64,000 nt of DNA from Subtercola boreus (GCF_003399625.1 NZ_NBXA01000032.1:1-64000); one strand, 5' to 3'; shown: positions 7,930 through 16,756, counted from the first letter of the stretch. The notes: generated from the letters alone by a model not told the origin. Numbers and translations are program-made.

Positions 7930-8787
7930 ATGCTGATGACCGGTAAAGAACTGCTCGCCGTCGCAAACGAACACAACTTCGCGATTCCAGCGTTCAATGT
8001 CAGCGACTACGCCATGATGAACGGTCTCTTCGAGATCAGCGAAGAGAAGAACGCGCCGATGATCATCGCCATCCACCCGGATGAGGTGAGCCACCTGGGG
8101 GTGGAGGCCATCCTGGCCATCCGCGAGCGCGCCCACAAGTCGAGCATCCCGGTCGCCATCCACTGGGACCACGGCGGATCCTACGAGCAGATGCTCACGG
8201 CCATCCAGGCCGGCTTCACCTCGGTGATGATCGACATGTCGATGCGCCCCTTCGACGAGAACGTGGCCGTCACCAAGCGCGTCGTCGACACGGCGCACGA
8301 CGTCGGCCTCTCGGTCGAGGGCGAGCTCGGCACGATCGGCAAGCTCGACGAGGAAGCCGAGGAAGGCGGCGAGATCATCTACACGGTGCCCGCTGAGGCC
8401 GTGGATTTTGTCTCGCAGACCGGCGTCGACAGCCTCGCGATCGCCATCGGCACCAGCCACGGCCTGTACCCGCAGGATCTCGAGCCGAAACTCCGCATCG
8501 ACCTGCTGCAGGAGATCAAGGCCCTGCTGCCCATCCCGCTCGTGCTGCACGGCGGCTCGAACAACCCCGACGCGGAGATCGCCGAGGCCGTGAAGTACGG
8601 CATCAACAAGATCAACATCTCCAGCGACATCAAAGCCGCGTACCATGACGCAATGCGCAAGGAGCTCGAGAACAAGGGACTCCGCGAGCCGAACACCATC
8701 CAGCCGCCCGCCATCGCTGCCATGAAGAAGGTCGCCGCTCACAAGATCGACCTCTTCGAAGCTGCCGGCAAGGCCGAGCTGTACTAG
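7930..8787 (+). CDS. Class II ketose-bisphosphate aldolase (GatY/KbaY/Fba type)
   Basis: 285 residues. Class II aldolase landmarks are present: WDHGG with the catalytic Asp80 and zinc ligand His81, GTSHG with His178, and LHGGS with His207. These enzymes split fructose- or tagatose-1,6-bisphosphate into DHAP and glyceraldehyde-3-phosphate. Size and motifs fit the GatY/KbaY group, but sugar preference cannot be read. It lies 61 bases after the permeases and four bases before an ADP-dependent sugar kinase, which suggests that the two enzymes act in sequence on the imported sugar. Confidence 0.85.
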   Translation: MLMTGKELLAVANEHNFAIPAFNVSDYAMMNGLFEISEEKNAPMIIAIHPDEVSHLGVEAILAIRERAHKSSIPVAIHWDHGGSYEQMLTAIQAGFTSVMIDMSMRPFDENVAVTKRVVDTAHDVGLSVEGELGTIGKLDEEAEEGGEIIYTVPAEAVDFVSQTGVDSLAIAIGTSHGLYPQDLEPKLRIDLLQEIKALLPIPLVLHGGSNNPDAEIAEAVKYGINKINISSDIKAAYHDAMRKELENKGLREPNTIQPPAIAAMKKVAAHKIDLFEAAGKAELY

Positions 8788-8791
8788 TCGC

Positions 8792-10054
8792 ATGGTGAGC
8801 TCCGAAACCGTGCTGGGCCTCGGCGGCACCGTCGACTACGAGATCGACTGGAATTCCGCCGTGCTCGAAGACCTCGCCGCCGAGTACGGCGTCACGGTGG
8901 CGGAGCTCACCACGCAGCATCCGATCGCCAGCGAACGGGACCTCGTGGTCTCGGTGCTGGCGTTCCTGAAGACCGGTTCCGGGGGGGAGCGCTTCGTCGC
9001 CTCCTCCGGCATCGTCGAAGCGTTCGCTGCGCGCTTCACCAGTCGCGTGACGCTCGGCGGAACGGGCGTGCGCGCGGCCCTCGCGATGGAGGTGCTCGGG
9101 GTGACCAGCACGCTGCACCTCGTGAGCATCGACGACCACGTGCGCCGGCTCCTCCCGCCCGGCAGCGCGTACATCAGCAGCGCGGCGGGTGATACGACAG
9201 ACCCGCACCTGATCATCCAGTTCCCCGTCGGCGCGCGCGTTCGACTCGGAGACGCTGTGCTGGCGGCCAGCCACGCCAACCGGCTGATCTACTCGAACGA
9301 CCCGCCCAACCAGACGCTCTACCTGAGCCCTGAGCTGCCGGCGGCGTTGCGGCAGGCGTCGCTCTTCCTCGTCTCCGGCTTCAATTCGATGCAGGATGCC
9401 GCGGCCCTCGACGAGCGCCTCGATGAGCTCCGGATGGCGATGGTCTGCCTGCCGCCCGATGCCACCGTCTTCTATGAGGACTCGGGTTTCCACCGGCCGG
9501 AGTTCACCGCACGGGTGCTCACCGCGCTGCTCGACACGATCGACGTCTACTCGATGAACGAGGACGAACTCGAGAACCACCTCGGCCGCGCGGTCGACCT
9601 GCTCGACCCTTCGGCGGTGCATGCGGCCCTGGTGGACATCGGCGAGCTGATTCCGGCCCGGCACATGGTGGTGCACACGAAGTACTGGTCGGTGGTGCTG
9701 GGCGGCGGCGCTGCGGGCGATGCCGGCGCTGCGGGCGATGCCGGCGGCGAGGGCGATGCAGCTCCCGCCTCGGATGCCACCCGCTACCGGGAGGCGCTCC
9801 GCGGCGGCATCCTGATGGCCAGCACCCGCTACCGCTTCGGCGACGGCTTCACGCTGGCCGACTACGAGGGGATGGCCGGCGAGCGCCAGAACCCCGCCGG
9901 CGTCGCGGTCGCTTCGGCTCTGCGCGAGCTGCTGCCCGGCGCTGTGTGCATACCGGGGTTCCAGCTCGACGACCCCTCCCCCACCACGATCGGCCTCGGC
10001 GACTCGTTCGTGGGCGGGTTCATCGCGGCGCTGCGGCGCGGCCGCGCGGTCTGA
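8792..10054 (+). CDS. ADP-dependent glucokinase/phosphofructokinase family protein
   Basis: 420 residues. The ribokinase-like ADP-dependent sugar kinase fold is recognisable: LGGTGVRAALAMEVLG (substrate lobe), a conserved stretch around VFYEDSGFHRPEF, YSMNEDEL, MVVHTKYW, GGILMASTRYRFGDG, and the catalytic GLGDSFVGG near the C-terminus, whose Asp is the family base. Known members use ADP, not ATP, to phosphorylate glucose or fructose-6-phosphate; most come from archaea and animals. Here it closes a transporter-aldolase operon, so a phosphofructokinase-like role feeding the aldolase is likely. A 6-residue repeat (GAAGDA) is inserted at about residues 306-323. Confidence 0.75.
   Translation: MVSSETVLGLGGTVDYEIDWNSAVLEDLAAEYGVTVAELTTQHPIASERDLVVSVLAFLKTGSGGERFVASSGIVEAFAARFTSRVTLGGTGVRAALAMEVLGVTSTLHLVSIDDHVRRLLPPGSAYISSAAGDTTDPHLIIQFPVGARVRLGDAVLAASHANRLIYSNDPPNQTLYLSPELPAALRQASLFLVSGFNSMQDAAALDERLDELRMAMVCLPPDATVFYEDSGFHRPEFTARVLTALLDTIDVYSMNEDELENHLGRAVDLLDPSAVHAALVDIGELIPARHMVVHTKYWSVVLGGGAAGDAGAAGDAGGEGDAAPASDATRYREALRGGILMASTRYRFGDGFTLADYEGMAGERQNPAGVAVASALRELLPGAVCIPGFQLDDPSPTTIGLGDSFVGGFIAALRRGRAV
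9707..9760 (+). repeat. 18-bp in-frame tandem repeat inside the kinase gene
   Basis: Two identical 18-base units (9707-9724, 9725-9742) and a third degenerate one encode repeats of Gly-Ala-Ala-Gly-Asp-Ala. The unit is a multiple of three, so copy-number change keeps the frame. It lies between conserved blocks and probably forms a flexible surface loop. Confidence 0.85.
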
Positions 10055-10074
10055 AGCGGCCCCGGCCCCAGCCG

Positions 10075-10165
10075 GCCCCGTCAGTCCCGCCCGGCCCCGC
10101 CACTCCCGCCCGCCCCCGCCAGTCCCGTTCGCCCTCGCCAGTCCCGTTCGTTCGTTCGTTCGTTC
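10075..10165. repeat. Four 19-bp imperfect repeats running into a (GTTC)5 microsatellite
   Basis: Units at 10075, 10094, 10113 and 10132 (each 19 bases, pattern CCCCGYCASTCCCGYYCG with few changes) are followed directly by five GTTC units at 10146-10165. The block is noncoding and lies between the sugar operon and parA. Confidence 0.85.
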
Positions 10166-10224
10166 GGGAGGAGCTGGGGCTATGTCCCGCGCTATTCGCC
10201 CCACCTTGCCCCAGCTCCTCCCGA
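10164..10224. terminator. 17-bp perfect inverted repeat with 27-base loop
   Basis: Bases 10164-10180 are exactly complementary to 10208-10224. It follows the sugar operon by about 110 bases, so it may end that transcript. There is no T-run, so intrinsic termination is uncertain; it may instead be a protein site or RNA structure upstream of parA. Confidence 0.45.
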
Positions 10225-10343
10225 CGGGGAACCAGGAGGCAGGCCAGGCACCCCGGAGTGGATGCGCCGACCCGATCCGCGCTGAGGGACAGCTGCCGGG
10301 CCAGCCTTCCCGGGTAGCGGCGCGCAAGTGGAGAGAATGGGAC

Positions 10344-10439
10344 ATGGCCAGCTTCGTCGTCGAACCAGACTCCCCGCGCACTGCGAACGGCGGCGAGCAC
10401 GGCGAACTCAGCGTGCCGACGAAGGCGGGCCCGCGATGA
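10344..10439 (+). CDS. Small coupled ORF (31 aa) upstream of parA
   Basis: A 31-codon frame starting MASFVVEPDSP and ending in GPR. It has GGAGAG eight bases before its ATG, and its TGA overlaps the parA start (ATGA), the classic arrangement for translational coupling. Nearly all third positions are G or C, as in real genes here. I recognise no family. It could be a small protein or a leader that sets ParA translation. Confidence 0.5.
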   Translation: MASFVVEPDSPRTANGGEHGELSVPTKAGPR

Positions 10440-11197
10440 AGATCGTGGCGGTGTACAGCACCAAGGGCGGCGTGGGCAAGACAACCGCCGCGGTGAATCT
10501 GGCGTGGGAGGCCTCCCAGGACTTTCGCGTGCTGCTCTGGGATCTCGACCCCCAGGGAGCCGCGACCTATCTGTTGCAGGTGAAACCGAAGCTGAAGGGC
10601 GGCGCCGAGGCCCTCGTCGACGGCTCGACTCGGGTGCGTGCCGCGATCCGCTCGACGACCTACGGCCACCTCGACCTGCTGCCGGCCGACGCCAGCTACC
10701 GGGAGCTCGATGTGGTGCTCGATCACGCGAAGGATTCGACGGGTCGGATCCGGCGCGTGCTCGAACGTGTCGCGGACGACTACGACGTCGTCATCCTCGA
10801 CTGCCCGCCCGGTGCGGGGCTCGTCGCCGAGAACGCGGTGCTCGCGGCCGATCTCGTGGTCGTTCCCCTCGTGCCGTCGCCGCTGTCGCTCCGATCCCTG
10901 GAGCAGGTCGCAGACTTCGTCGACTCCTCGCCGACCCGCTCCCCCGTTCTCGGGTTCCTGTCGATGGTCGACCGACGGAAGGCCGTGCACCGCAACGCCG
11001 TCGTTCAGCTCCCGCGGGCCCACGAATCGGTGTCGAACATCGTCGTTCCGAGCACGGTCGTCATCGAACGGATGGGGAGCGAGCGAGCTCCTGTCGGCTT
11101 GTATGCACCCCACTCCGAAGCCGCGCATTCGTACAGTGAGCTGTGGGTGCGCATCCAGTCGACCGTCAAGGCCAGACGGCGGAAGTCGAAACGCTGA
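10436..11197 (+). CDS. ParA-family ATPase (orphan)
   Basis: 253 residues. A deviant Walker A motif KGGVGKTT begins at residue 11, Walker A' LWDLDPQGAAT follows, and DDYDVVILDCPP gives Walker B. This is a MinD/ParA ATPase of the type that positions DNA or protein complexes on the nucleoid or membrane. No ParB or parS cluster is nearby, so a plasmid-partition role is unlikely; orphan ParA proteins often position other cargo. The C-terminus is basic (KARRRKSKR). Start ATG 10436 overlaps the stop of the 31-codon ORF. Confidence 0.85.
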   Translation: MKIVAVYSTKGGVGKTTAAVNLAWEASQDFRVLLWDLDPQGAATYLLQVKPKLKGGAEALVDGSTRVRAAIRSTTYGHLDLLPADASYRELDVVLDHAKDSTGRIRRVLERVADDYDVVILDCPPGAGLVAENAVLAADLVVVPLVPSPLSLRSLEQVADFVDSSPTRSPVLGFLSMVDRRKAVHRNAVVQLPRAHESVSNIVVPSTVVIERMGSERAPVGLYAPHSEAAHSYSELWVRIQSTVKARRRKSKR

Positions 11198-11250
11198 CGC
11201 GCACGCCCCCCGGTGCAGACCTGACGCCCGCGCGGATGCAGACTGGACGC

Positions 11251-11829
11251 ATGACAGAGCCCCAGGAAGCACGAACGGCCGGCCCCATCACCGTGGCGGT
11301 GACCCGCACCGTCTCTCCCGACCGCGCGCGCGAAGCCGCTGCCTGGGCCCGGTCGGGGCAGGATCTCATCAGCACGTACCCCGGATACCTCGGGTCGGGG
11401 TGGATCAGGCCCGACCCGTCGTCGGGCGACTGGCACATGCTGTTCCGCTTCGCCGACACCGCCAGCCTCGACGTATGGGAGCAATCGGCCGAGCGCGCCT
11501 GGTGGGTCTCCACCGGGCAGGGACTCGTGGAACACGGCGATGAGGAACGCCGCACCGGCATCGAAGGCTGGTTCGACGAGCCGTCAGCGGTCGAGGTGAT
11601 CAGCGCGGCGCCGCGCACTCCCCCGCGGTGGAAGCAGATGGTGTCGATCTTCATCGTGTTCTATCCGCTCAGCGTGCTGGCGAACTACCTCGTGGCGCCC
11701 CTGCTCGGCGACTGGCCGGTCTGGGCGCGGGTTCTCGTCACCGTGCTGGTGCTCACGCCGGTGATGACGTACCTCGCGCTGCCGTTCGTGACGCGGGCGC
11801 TTCGCCCGTGGTTGCTCCGCGGGCGCTGA
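11251..11829 (+). CDS. Antibiotic biosynthesis monooxygenase (ABM) domain membrane protein
   Basis: 192 residues. Residues 15-110 look like an ABM/YgiN-type dimeric alpha-beta barrel (VAVTRTVSPDRAREAAAW, then YPGYLGSGWIRP). Residues 125-185 carry two membrane helices separated by GDWPVW. Such fusions are annotated as antibiotic biosynthesis monooxygenase proteins, but membrane-bound members have no established reaction. The start is the ATG at 11251, where the conserved region begins. It follows parA closely on the same strand. Confidence 0.7.
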   Translation: MTEPQEARTAGPITVAVTRTVSPDRAREAAAWARSGQDLISTYPGYLGSGWIRPDPSSGDWHMLFRFADTASLDVWEQSAERAWWVSTGQGLVEHGDEERRTGIEGWFDEPSAVEVISAAPRTPPRWKQMVSIFIVFYPLSVLANYLVAPLLGDWPVWARVLVTVLVLTPVMTYLALPFVTRALRPWLLRGR

Positions 11830-11867
11830 CGCGCGCCTTCGAGGGAGGCGGCTGGCCGGTACGGAGG

Positions 11868-12512
11868 TTAGCCGCTCGGGAGGGTCTGCAGGATGTTGGC
11901 GAGGATGCTGTCGGCGGAGCTCGGTGAGTCGAAGATGACAGACGAGAGGGAGATCCAGTAACCGGACTCGGTGAAGATGTCGAACACGGGGGCTTCGGTG
12001 TTGCTCTCGACGTAACCGCGGTTGCCCGAGGTGCCGGAGAGGGCCGCGTTGGCCGTACCGGACGCCTTGATCTTCGCCTCGTTCGTCGCGAGGGCCGCCG
12101 AGCCGGGGTTGGCGACTCCGACGGAGATGCTCGACCCGCTGGCGGAGTTCAGCCACGAGCAGAGCTTTCCGTTGAGGCCGACGATGGTCGCGAAGCTGTT
12201 GTCGCCCGAGACCTCGGCGCCCGGGTCGGTCTTGAAGTCGGGGCTGATGGCGGCGATGGTCGCGTCGGCGACGAGGGCCGAGCATCCGATGGTGACGGCG
12301 CTGCCTGTCGTCGCGGCCGGTGAGGTGGTCGGGCTCGAGGTGGGCAGAGGGGCCGGGCTCGAGGTCGGGGTGACCGTCACGGTGACCGTCGGCGCCGGCG
12401 TCGCGGCCGGTGTGGCGGGGGAGCAGCCGGCGAGAACCGCGATCGACACGCCGACGAGCGTTGTGGTCGACGTGATGCGGAACGCCCGGGCCGAGCGCGT
12501 GAAAACCTGCAT
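11868..12512 (-). CDS. Secreted lipoprotein of unknown function
   Basis: 214 residues. The signal peptide ends in LAGC (Cys30). A low-complexity Pro/Thr/Ser linker (about residues 32-72) follows, then a globular domain with two cysteines (GCSAL and KLCSWL), which could form a disulfide. The general layout resembles actinobacterial lipoproteins of the DUF3558 kind, but I cannot assign a family. AGGGGGATCC lies just before the ATG. It probably sits on the outer face of the membrane. Confidence 0.7.
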   Translation of the reverse strand: MQVFTRSARAFRITSTTTLVGVSIAVLAGCSPATPAATPAPTVTVTVTPTSSPAPLPTSSPTTSPAATTGSAVTIGCSALVADATIAAISPDFKTDPGAEVSGDNSFATIVGLNGKLCSWLNSASGSSISVGVANPGSAALATNEAKIKASGTANAALSGTSGNRGYVESNTEAPVFDIFTESGYWISLSSVIFDSPSSADSILANILQTLPSG

Positions 12513-12601
12513 GGATCCCCCTGTGTTGTCGGCTGAGCCTGACACAGGTGGGGCCTCATGAGCGCTTTGTTCACTCGAACGGGGGGTGCGGGCGCCCGTG
12601 G

Positions 12602-12670
12602 CTCCATCGAGTGGGCGGTTCGGGCCCTCCGGGGCCCGGTCAGAGGGCCCGAAGTGCCCACTCGATGGAG
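12602..12670. repeat. Long palindrome, member 1 of a dispersed pair
   Basis: Arms 12602-12628 and 12644-12670 (27 bases each, two mismatches) flank a 15-base loop. The core of 22 bases matches the palindrome at 39242-39301 at 20 positions. It lies between the stop of the aldo/keto reductase and the start of the lipoprotein gene, both on the minus strand, so it could also end transcription of the former. Confidence 0.8.
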
Positions 12671-12742
12671 CGTGAGCCGGGGCGCGTCGGCCGGCGGGGC
12701 GGGGCGGGGCCGGGCGGGGCGCTCGGGGCGGGGCGGGGCGCG

Positions 12743-13753
12743 TCAGCGGAGCGTCGTACCGTGCACGGCGAGCGGGTCGATGAGCGCGATCTCCTCCGCC
12801 GTGAGCGGCGCCGCGTGCACCGCCGCGATGTTGTTCTCGAGCTGCGCGACGCTCGACGCACCGATGAGCGCCGTGGTGACCGACGGCTGCCGCAGCACCC
12901 ACGTGAGCGCGAGCTGGGCGAGGCTCTGCCCGCGCGACGCCGCGATGTCGTTCAGCGCCCGCGCCCGCGAGAGGTACGTCTCCCCGATCTCGCCCGGCTG
13001 CAGCCAGCGACCCTCGGATGCCCGCGACCCCTCGGGCACGGTGCCGCCGAGGTAGCGGTCGGTGAGGAGGCCCTGCGCGAGCGGCGAGAACGCGATGCTG
13101 CCGACGCCCAGGTCGGCGAGGGTGTCGAGCAGCCCGTCTTCGGGCGTGCGGTCGAACATGCTGTACCGCGGCTGGTGGATGAGCAGCGGCACCTTGAACT
13201 CGGCGAGCGCCGCCGCCGCGGCACGGGTCTGCTCGGGGTTGTAGTTCGAGATCCCGGCGTAGAGTGCCTTTCCGCTCTGCACCGCGTGGGCGAGCGCTCC
13301 CATCGTCTCCTCGATCGGGGTCTCCGGATCGGGGCGGTGCGAGTAGAAGATGTCGAAGTAGTCGAGGCCGGTACGTTTCAGCGAAGCATCCAGACTCGAC
13401 AGCATGTACTTGCGGGAACCGAACACCTGGTACGGGCCCGACCACATGTCGTAGCCCGCCTTCGACGAGATGATGAGCTCGTCGCGGTAGGGCCGGAGGT
13501 CTTCGGCGAAGATGCGCCCGAAGTTCGACTCGGCGGAGCCGGGGGGCGGCCCGTAGTTGTTGGCGATGTCGATGTGGGTGACGCCGAGGTCGAAGGCGCG
13601 CCGGATGATCGCCGCCTGCGTGTCGAGCGGCTTGTCGTTGCCGAAGTTGTTCCAGAGGCCGAGCGAGATCGCGGGGAGCTTGAGCCCGCTCCGCCCGACC
13701 CTGTTGTACTGCATTGTGTCGTAACGTGAGGTGTCGGCAACGTGAGGGTACAT
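12743..13753 (-). CDS. yghZ: YghZ-type aldo/keto reductase (L-glyceraldehyde 3-phosphate reductase)
   Basis: 336 residues, close to the length of E. coli YghZ, with near-identical blocks: FDLGVTHIDIANNYGPPPGS, DELIISSKAGYDMW, SGKALYAGISNY, LIHQP and PLAQGLLTDRYL. The AKR tetrad Asp-Tyr-Lys-His is present (Asp and Tyr in DIANNY, Lys in SSKAG, His in FYSHRPD). YghZ reduces L-glyceraldehyde-3-phosphate and methylglyoxal with NADPH in the cytoplasm. It is divergent from fgd, with 47 bases between the starts. Confidence 0.88.
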   Translation of the reverse strand: MYPHVADTSRYDTMQYNRVGRSGLKLPAISLGLWNNFGNDKPLDTQAAIIRRAFDLGVTHIDIANNYGPPPGSAESNFGRIFAEDLRPYRDELIISSKAGYDMWSGPYQVFGSRKYMLSSLDASLKRTGLDYFDIFYSHRPDPETPIEETMGALAHAVQSGKALYAGISNYNPEQTRAAAAALAEFKVPLLIHQPRYSMFDRTPEDGLLDTLADLGVGSIAFSPLAQGLLTDRYLGGTVPEGSRASEGRWLQPGEIGETYLSRARALNDIAASRGQSLAQLALTWVLRQPSVTTALIGASSVAQLENNIAAVHAAPLTAEEIALIDPLAVHGTTLR

Positions 13754-13800
13754 AGCGAAAGCCTATCCACCCGGACCGACCTTCCAGAGAAGGACATGTG

Positions 13801-14808
13801 ATGACAGACCAGAAGCTCACCATCGGTTACAAGGCCTCCGCCGAGCAGTTCACCCCGACGCAACTGCTCGACTTCGGTGTGCAGGCCGAGCAGGCCGGTT
13901 TCGAGTCGATCTTCATCTCCGACCACCTGCAGCCGTGGCGGCACACCGGTGGGCACGCTCCTGCAGCGATCCCGTGGATGGGGGCACTCGGCGCACGCAC
14001 GTCGAAGATCGTCATGGGCACCTCGGTGCTGACCCCGACGTTCCGCTACCACCCGGCAGTCATCGCGCAGGCGTTCGGCACGCTCGGCGAGATGTTCCCC
14101 GAGCGTGTGATCCTGGGCGTCGGCACCGGTGAGTCGCTGAACGAAGCCGCCCTCGGCATCCCGTGGCCCGACATCAAGGAGCGCTTCGCCCGCCTGAAGG
14201 AGGCCGTGCTGCTCATCCAGCGCCTCTGGACGGAAGACCGCGTCACCCACAACGGCGACTACTACACGGTCGACAACGTCACCATCTACGACCGCCCGGA
14301 GAAGCCCGTACCGATCTACATCGGCGCATCCGGACCCGCGGCGACGCGCCTCGCCGGCCGCGTCGCCGACGGGTTCATCACGACCTCGGGCAAGGCGCCG
14401 TCGCTCTACGCCGACACCCTCGTGCCCGCGCTCGAAGACGGCATCGCGAAGGGCGAGCGGGCCGAGGGCGCCGTCGACCGCCTGATGGAGATGAAGGTCT
14501 CGTTCGATCACGACGGTGCGCGCGCGCTCGAGGACACCCGGTTCTGGGGCGCCCTCGCGCTGAGCCCCGACGAGAAGATGAGCGTCGAAGACCCGAGCGA
14601 GATGGAGCGCCTCGCCGACGAACTGCCGATCGAACGGGTCGCGTCGCGCTGGATCGTGTCGACGGATGCCGACGAGCACGTCGAGCGCATCCAGCAGTAC
14701 ATCGACCTGGGGTTCCGCCACTTGGTCTTCCACGCACCCGGCCACGACCAGGAGCGGTTCATCAAACTGTACGGCGAAGAGGTCATCCCGAGGCTCCGCG
14801 CGCTGTAG
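13801..14808 (+). CDS. fgd: F420-dependent glucose-6-phosphate dehydrogenase
   Basis: 335 residues, aligning along its whole length with mycobacterial FGD1: GYKASAEQFTP, SDHLQPWRHTGGHAP, GTSVLTPTFRY, GVGTGESLNE and LVFHAPGHDQERF. The luciferase-like TIM barrel oxidises glucose-6-phosphate to 6-phosphogluconolactone and reduces cofactor F420. Its presence implies that the organism makes or takes up F420. ATG 13801 has AGAAGGA about seven bases upstream. Confidence 0.92.
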   Translation: MTDQKLTIGYKASAEQFTPTQLLDFGVQAEQAGFESIFISDHLQPWRHTGGHAPAAIPWMGALGARTSKIVMGTSVLTPTFRYHPAVIAQAFGTLGEMFPERVILGVGTGESLNEAALGIPWPDIKERFARLKEAVLLIQRLWTEDRVTHNGDYYTVDNVTIYDRPEKPVPIYIGASGPAATRLAGRVADGFITTSGKAPSLYADTLVPALEDGIAKGERAEGAVDRLMEMKVSFDHDGARALEDTRFWGALALSPDEKMSVEDPSEMERLADELPIERVASRWIVSTDADEHVERIQQYIDLGFRHLVFHAPGHDQERFIKLYGEEVIPRLRAL

Positions 14809-14925
14809 GCGGCGCGGGGCTGTGCCGGCCGTCGCCGGCCGGCACAGGCCACCGCCGACTCGGGCCCACGCCGGCTTCCGCGCAAGGGTGGAAGCCGGCG
14901 GCGACTCCTGCCATGATTCGTGACT

Positions 14926-16728
14926 ATGACCACGTTCGACGAACGGCTCGGCGCTGAGCTCCCCCGCCTGAAATCCCTGTTCGACCGCCTCTACGGCGAC
15001 CGGCCGTCAGCCGGCGCCGAGCTCGAGGCGCTGCTGGCCGATCTGCGGCGCTCCTGGGGTGCGCGGCCGGCCGAACTGAGAGAGCTCGACGAGGAGCGCG
15101 AGGCCGACCCCGACTGGTTCGCGTCGAACCAGATGCTCGGCGGCGTCTGCTACGTCGACCTCTACGCCGGTACGCTCGAGGGGGTGCGGGCGCGCATCCC
15201 CTACTTCCGGGAGCTGGGGCTCACCTACCTGCATCTGATGCCGCTGTTCCTCGCCCCGGCCGAGAACTCCGACGGAGGCTACGCGGTGTCGAGCTACCGC
15301 GACATCCGCCCGGATCTCGGCACGATGGTCGACTTCACCGCCCTGGCGGCGGAGCTCCGGCAGAACGGCATCTCGCTCGTCGTCGACTTCGTGTTCAACC
15401 ACACCTCAGACGAACACCGGTGGGCGAGGGGCGCGCTGGCGCGCGATCCGCTCTACGACGACTTCTACCTGATCTTCGACGACCGCGAGATGCCCGACCG
15501 GTACGAGCTGACGACGCGTGAGATCTTCCCGGATGACCACCCCGGCTCCTTCGTGCCGCTGGCCGACGGGCGGTGGGTGTGGGCGACGTTCCACTCGTTC
15601 CAGTGGGACCTGAACTACCGAAACCCCGCGGTGTTCCGGGCGATGGCCGGTGAGCTGCTCTTTCTCGCGAACCAGGGGGTGAACATCCTGCGGATGGACG
15701 CCGTGGCTTTCATCTGGAAGCAACTCGGCACGACCAGCGAGAACCTGCCCGAGGCGCACCTGCTGCTGCAGGCGTTCAATGCGGTGTGCCGCATCGCCGC
15801 CCCGTCGCTGCTCTTCAAGTCGGAGGCGATCGTGCATCCGGATGACGTGGTGGTGTACATCCGGCCCGATGAATGCCAACTGAGCTACAACCCTCTGCAG
15901 ATGGCTCTCATCTGGAACTCCCTCGCCACCCGCGAGGTGAACCTGCTCGCGCAGGCGCTCGAGCAGCGACACGCACTGCCCCCGCACACGGCGTGGGTGA
16001 ACTACGTGCGGAGCCACGACGACATCGGTTGGACGTTCGCCGACGAGGATGCCCGGCAGTTCGGCATCGACGGATACGAGCACCGCCGCTTCCTCAACGC
16101 GTTCTACGTCGACCGGTTCCCCGGCAGCTTCGCCCGCGGCGTGCCGTTCCAGGACAACCCGCGCACCGGCGACTGCCGCATCTCGGGCACGACCGCGTCG
16201 CTCGCGGGCCTCGAGGCCGGTGACGCCGGGGCCGTGGACCGGATCGTGCTGGCCCACTCCATCATCCTGAGCACGGGCGGCGTGCCGCTGATCTACCTCG
16301 GCGACGAAGTGGGGCAGCTGAACGACTACGGCTACCTCGACGTGCCGGCGCACGCGGAGGACAGCCGCTGGGTGGGACGGCCGCCGTACCCCGCCGAGCG
16401 CTACGCGACCCGCGACGACCCGGAGACCCGGGCGGGCGAGCTGTTTGCGAGCATCCGGCGGCTCATCGAGGTGCGCCGCCATACTCCCGCGTTCGCGGGC
16501 GGGCAGCTCACCATCGTCCACACCGGGAACCCGCACGTGCTCGGCTACCAGCGGGGCGACGTGCTGGTACTGGCGAACTTCTCCGACCACGCCGAGACGC
16601 TCGACGCGGAGCGGTTCGGCGGGCTGCCCGCCGGCCGCACCGACCGCACCGACCTCGTCACCGGTCGGCCCGTGCCGCTCGGCGCCGGCCTCACCCTCGC
16701 CCCGCACGAATTCGTCTGGCTCGCCTGA
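14926..16728 (+). CDS. Amylosucrase / GH13 alpha-glucosyl enzyme
   Basis: 600 residues. The four GH13 regions are seen: DFVFNHTS (I), [10 protein letters not shown] with the nucleophile Asp (II), LLFKSEAIV with the acid/base Glu (III), and VRSHDDIGW (IV). The long N-terminal helical region and [14 protein letters not shown] suit GH13_4 amylosucrase, which builds alpha-1,4-glucan from sucrose and releases fructose; sucrose hydrolase is the alternative. GTG 14920 is an equally possible start two codons upstream. No signal peptide, so cytoplasmic. Confidence 0.82.
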   Translation: MTTFDERLGAELPRLKSLFDRLYGDRPSAGAELEALLADLRRSWGARPAELRELDEEREADPDWFASNQMLGGVCYVDLYAGTLEGVRARIPYFRELGLTYLHLMPLFLAPAENSDGGYAVSSYRDIRPDLGTMVDFTALAAELRQNGISLVVDFVFNHTSDEHRWARGALARDPLYDDFYLIFDDREMPDRYELTTREIFPDDHPGSFVPLADGRWVWATFHSFQWDLNYRNPAVFRAMAGELLFLANQGVNILRMDAVAFIWKQLGTTSENLPEAHLLLQAFNAVCRIAAPSLLFKSEAIVHPDDVVVYIRPDECQLSYNPLQMALIWNSLATREVNLLAQALEQRHALPPHTAWVNYVRSHDDIGWTFADEDARQFGIDGYEHRRFLNAFYVDRFPGSFARGVPFQDNPRTGDCRISGTTASLAGLEAGDAGAVDRIVLAHSIILSTGGVPLIYLGDEVGQLNDYGYLDVPAHAEDSRWVGRPPYPAERYATRDDPETRAGELFASIRRLIEVRRHTPAFAGGQLTIVHTGNPHVLGYQRGDVLVLANFSDHAETLDAERFGGLPAGRTDRTDLVTGRPVPLGAGLTLAPHEFVWLA

Positions 16729-16756
16729 CTGAGGCCCGAGAGGGAGACGGGACAGC

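Noticed and set aside
10075-10165. CRISPR-like array
   Set aside because: The 19-base units are directly adjacent without spacers and no cas gene is near.
10436-11197. Plasmid partition locus or replication origin
   Set aside because: There is no ParB, no parS-like palindromes in series, no replication gene and no DnaA boxes noticed; the ParA is flanked by ordinary chromosomal genes.
8630-11272. 880-codon minus-strand open frame
   Set aside because: It runs opposite the kinase, repeats and parA, all with strong plus-strand evidence, and its composition is that of a shadow frame.
12602-12670. Intrinsic terminator only
   Set aside because: There is no T-run, and the core is repeated almost exactly at 39242-39301. 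A repeat-family explanation covers more of what is seen.
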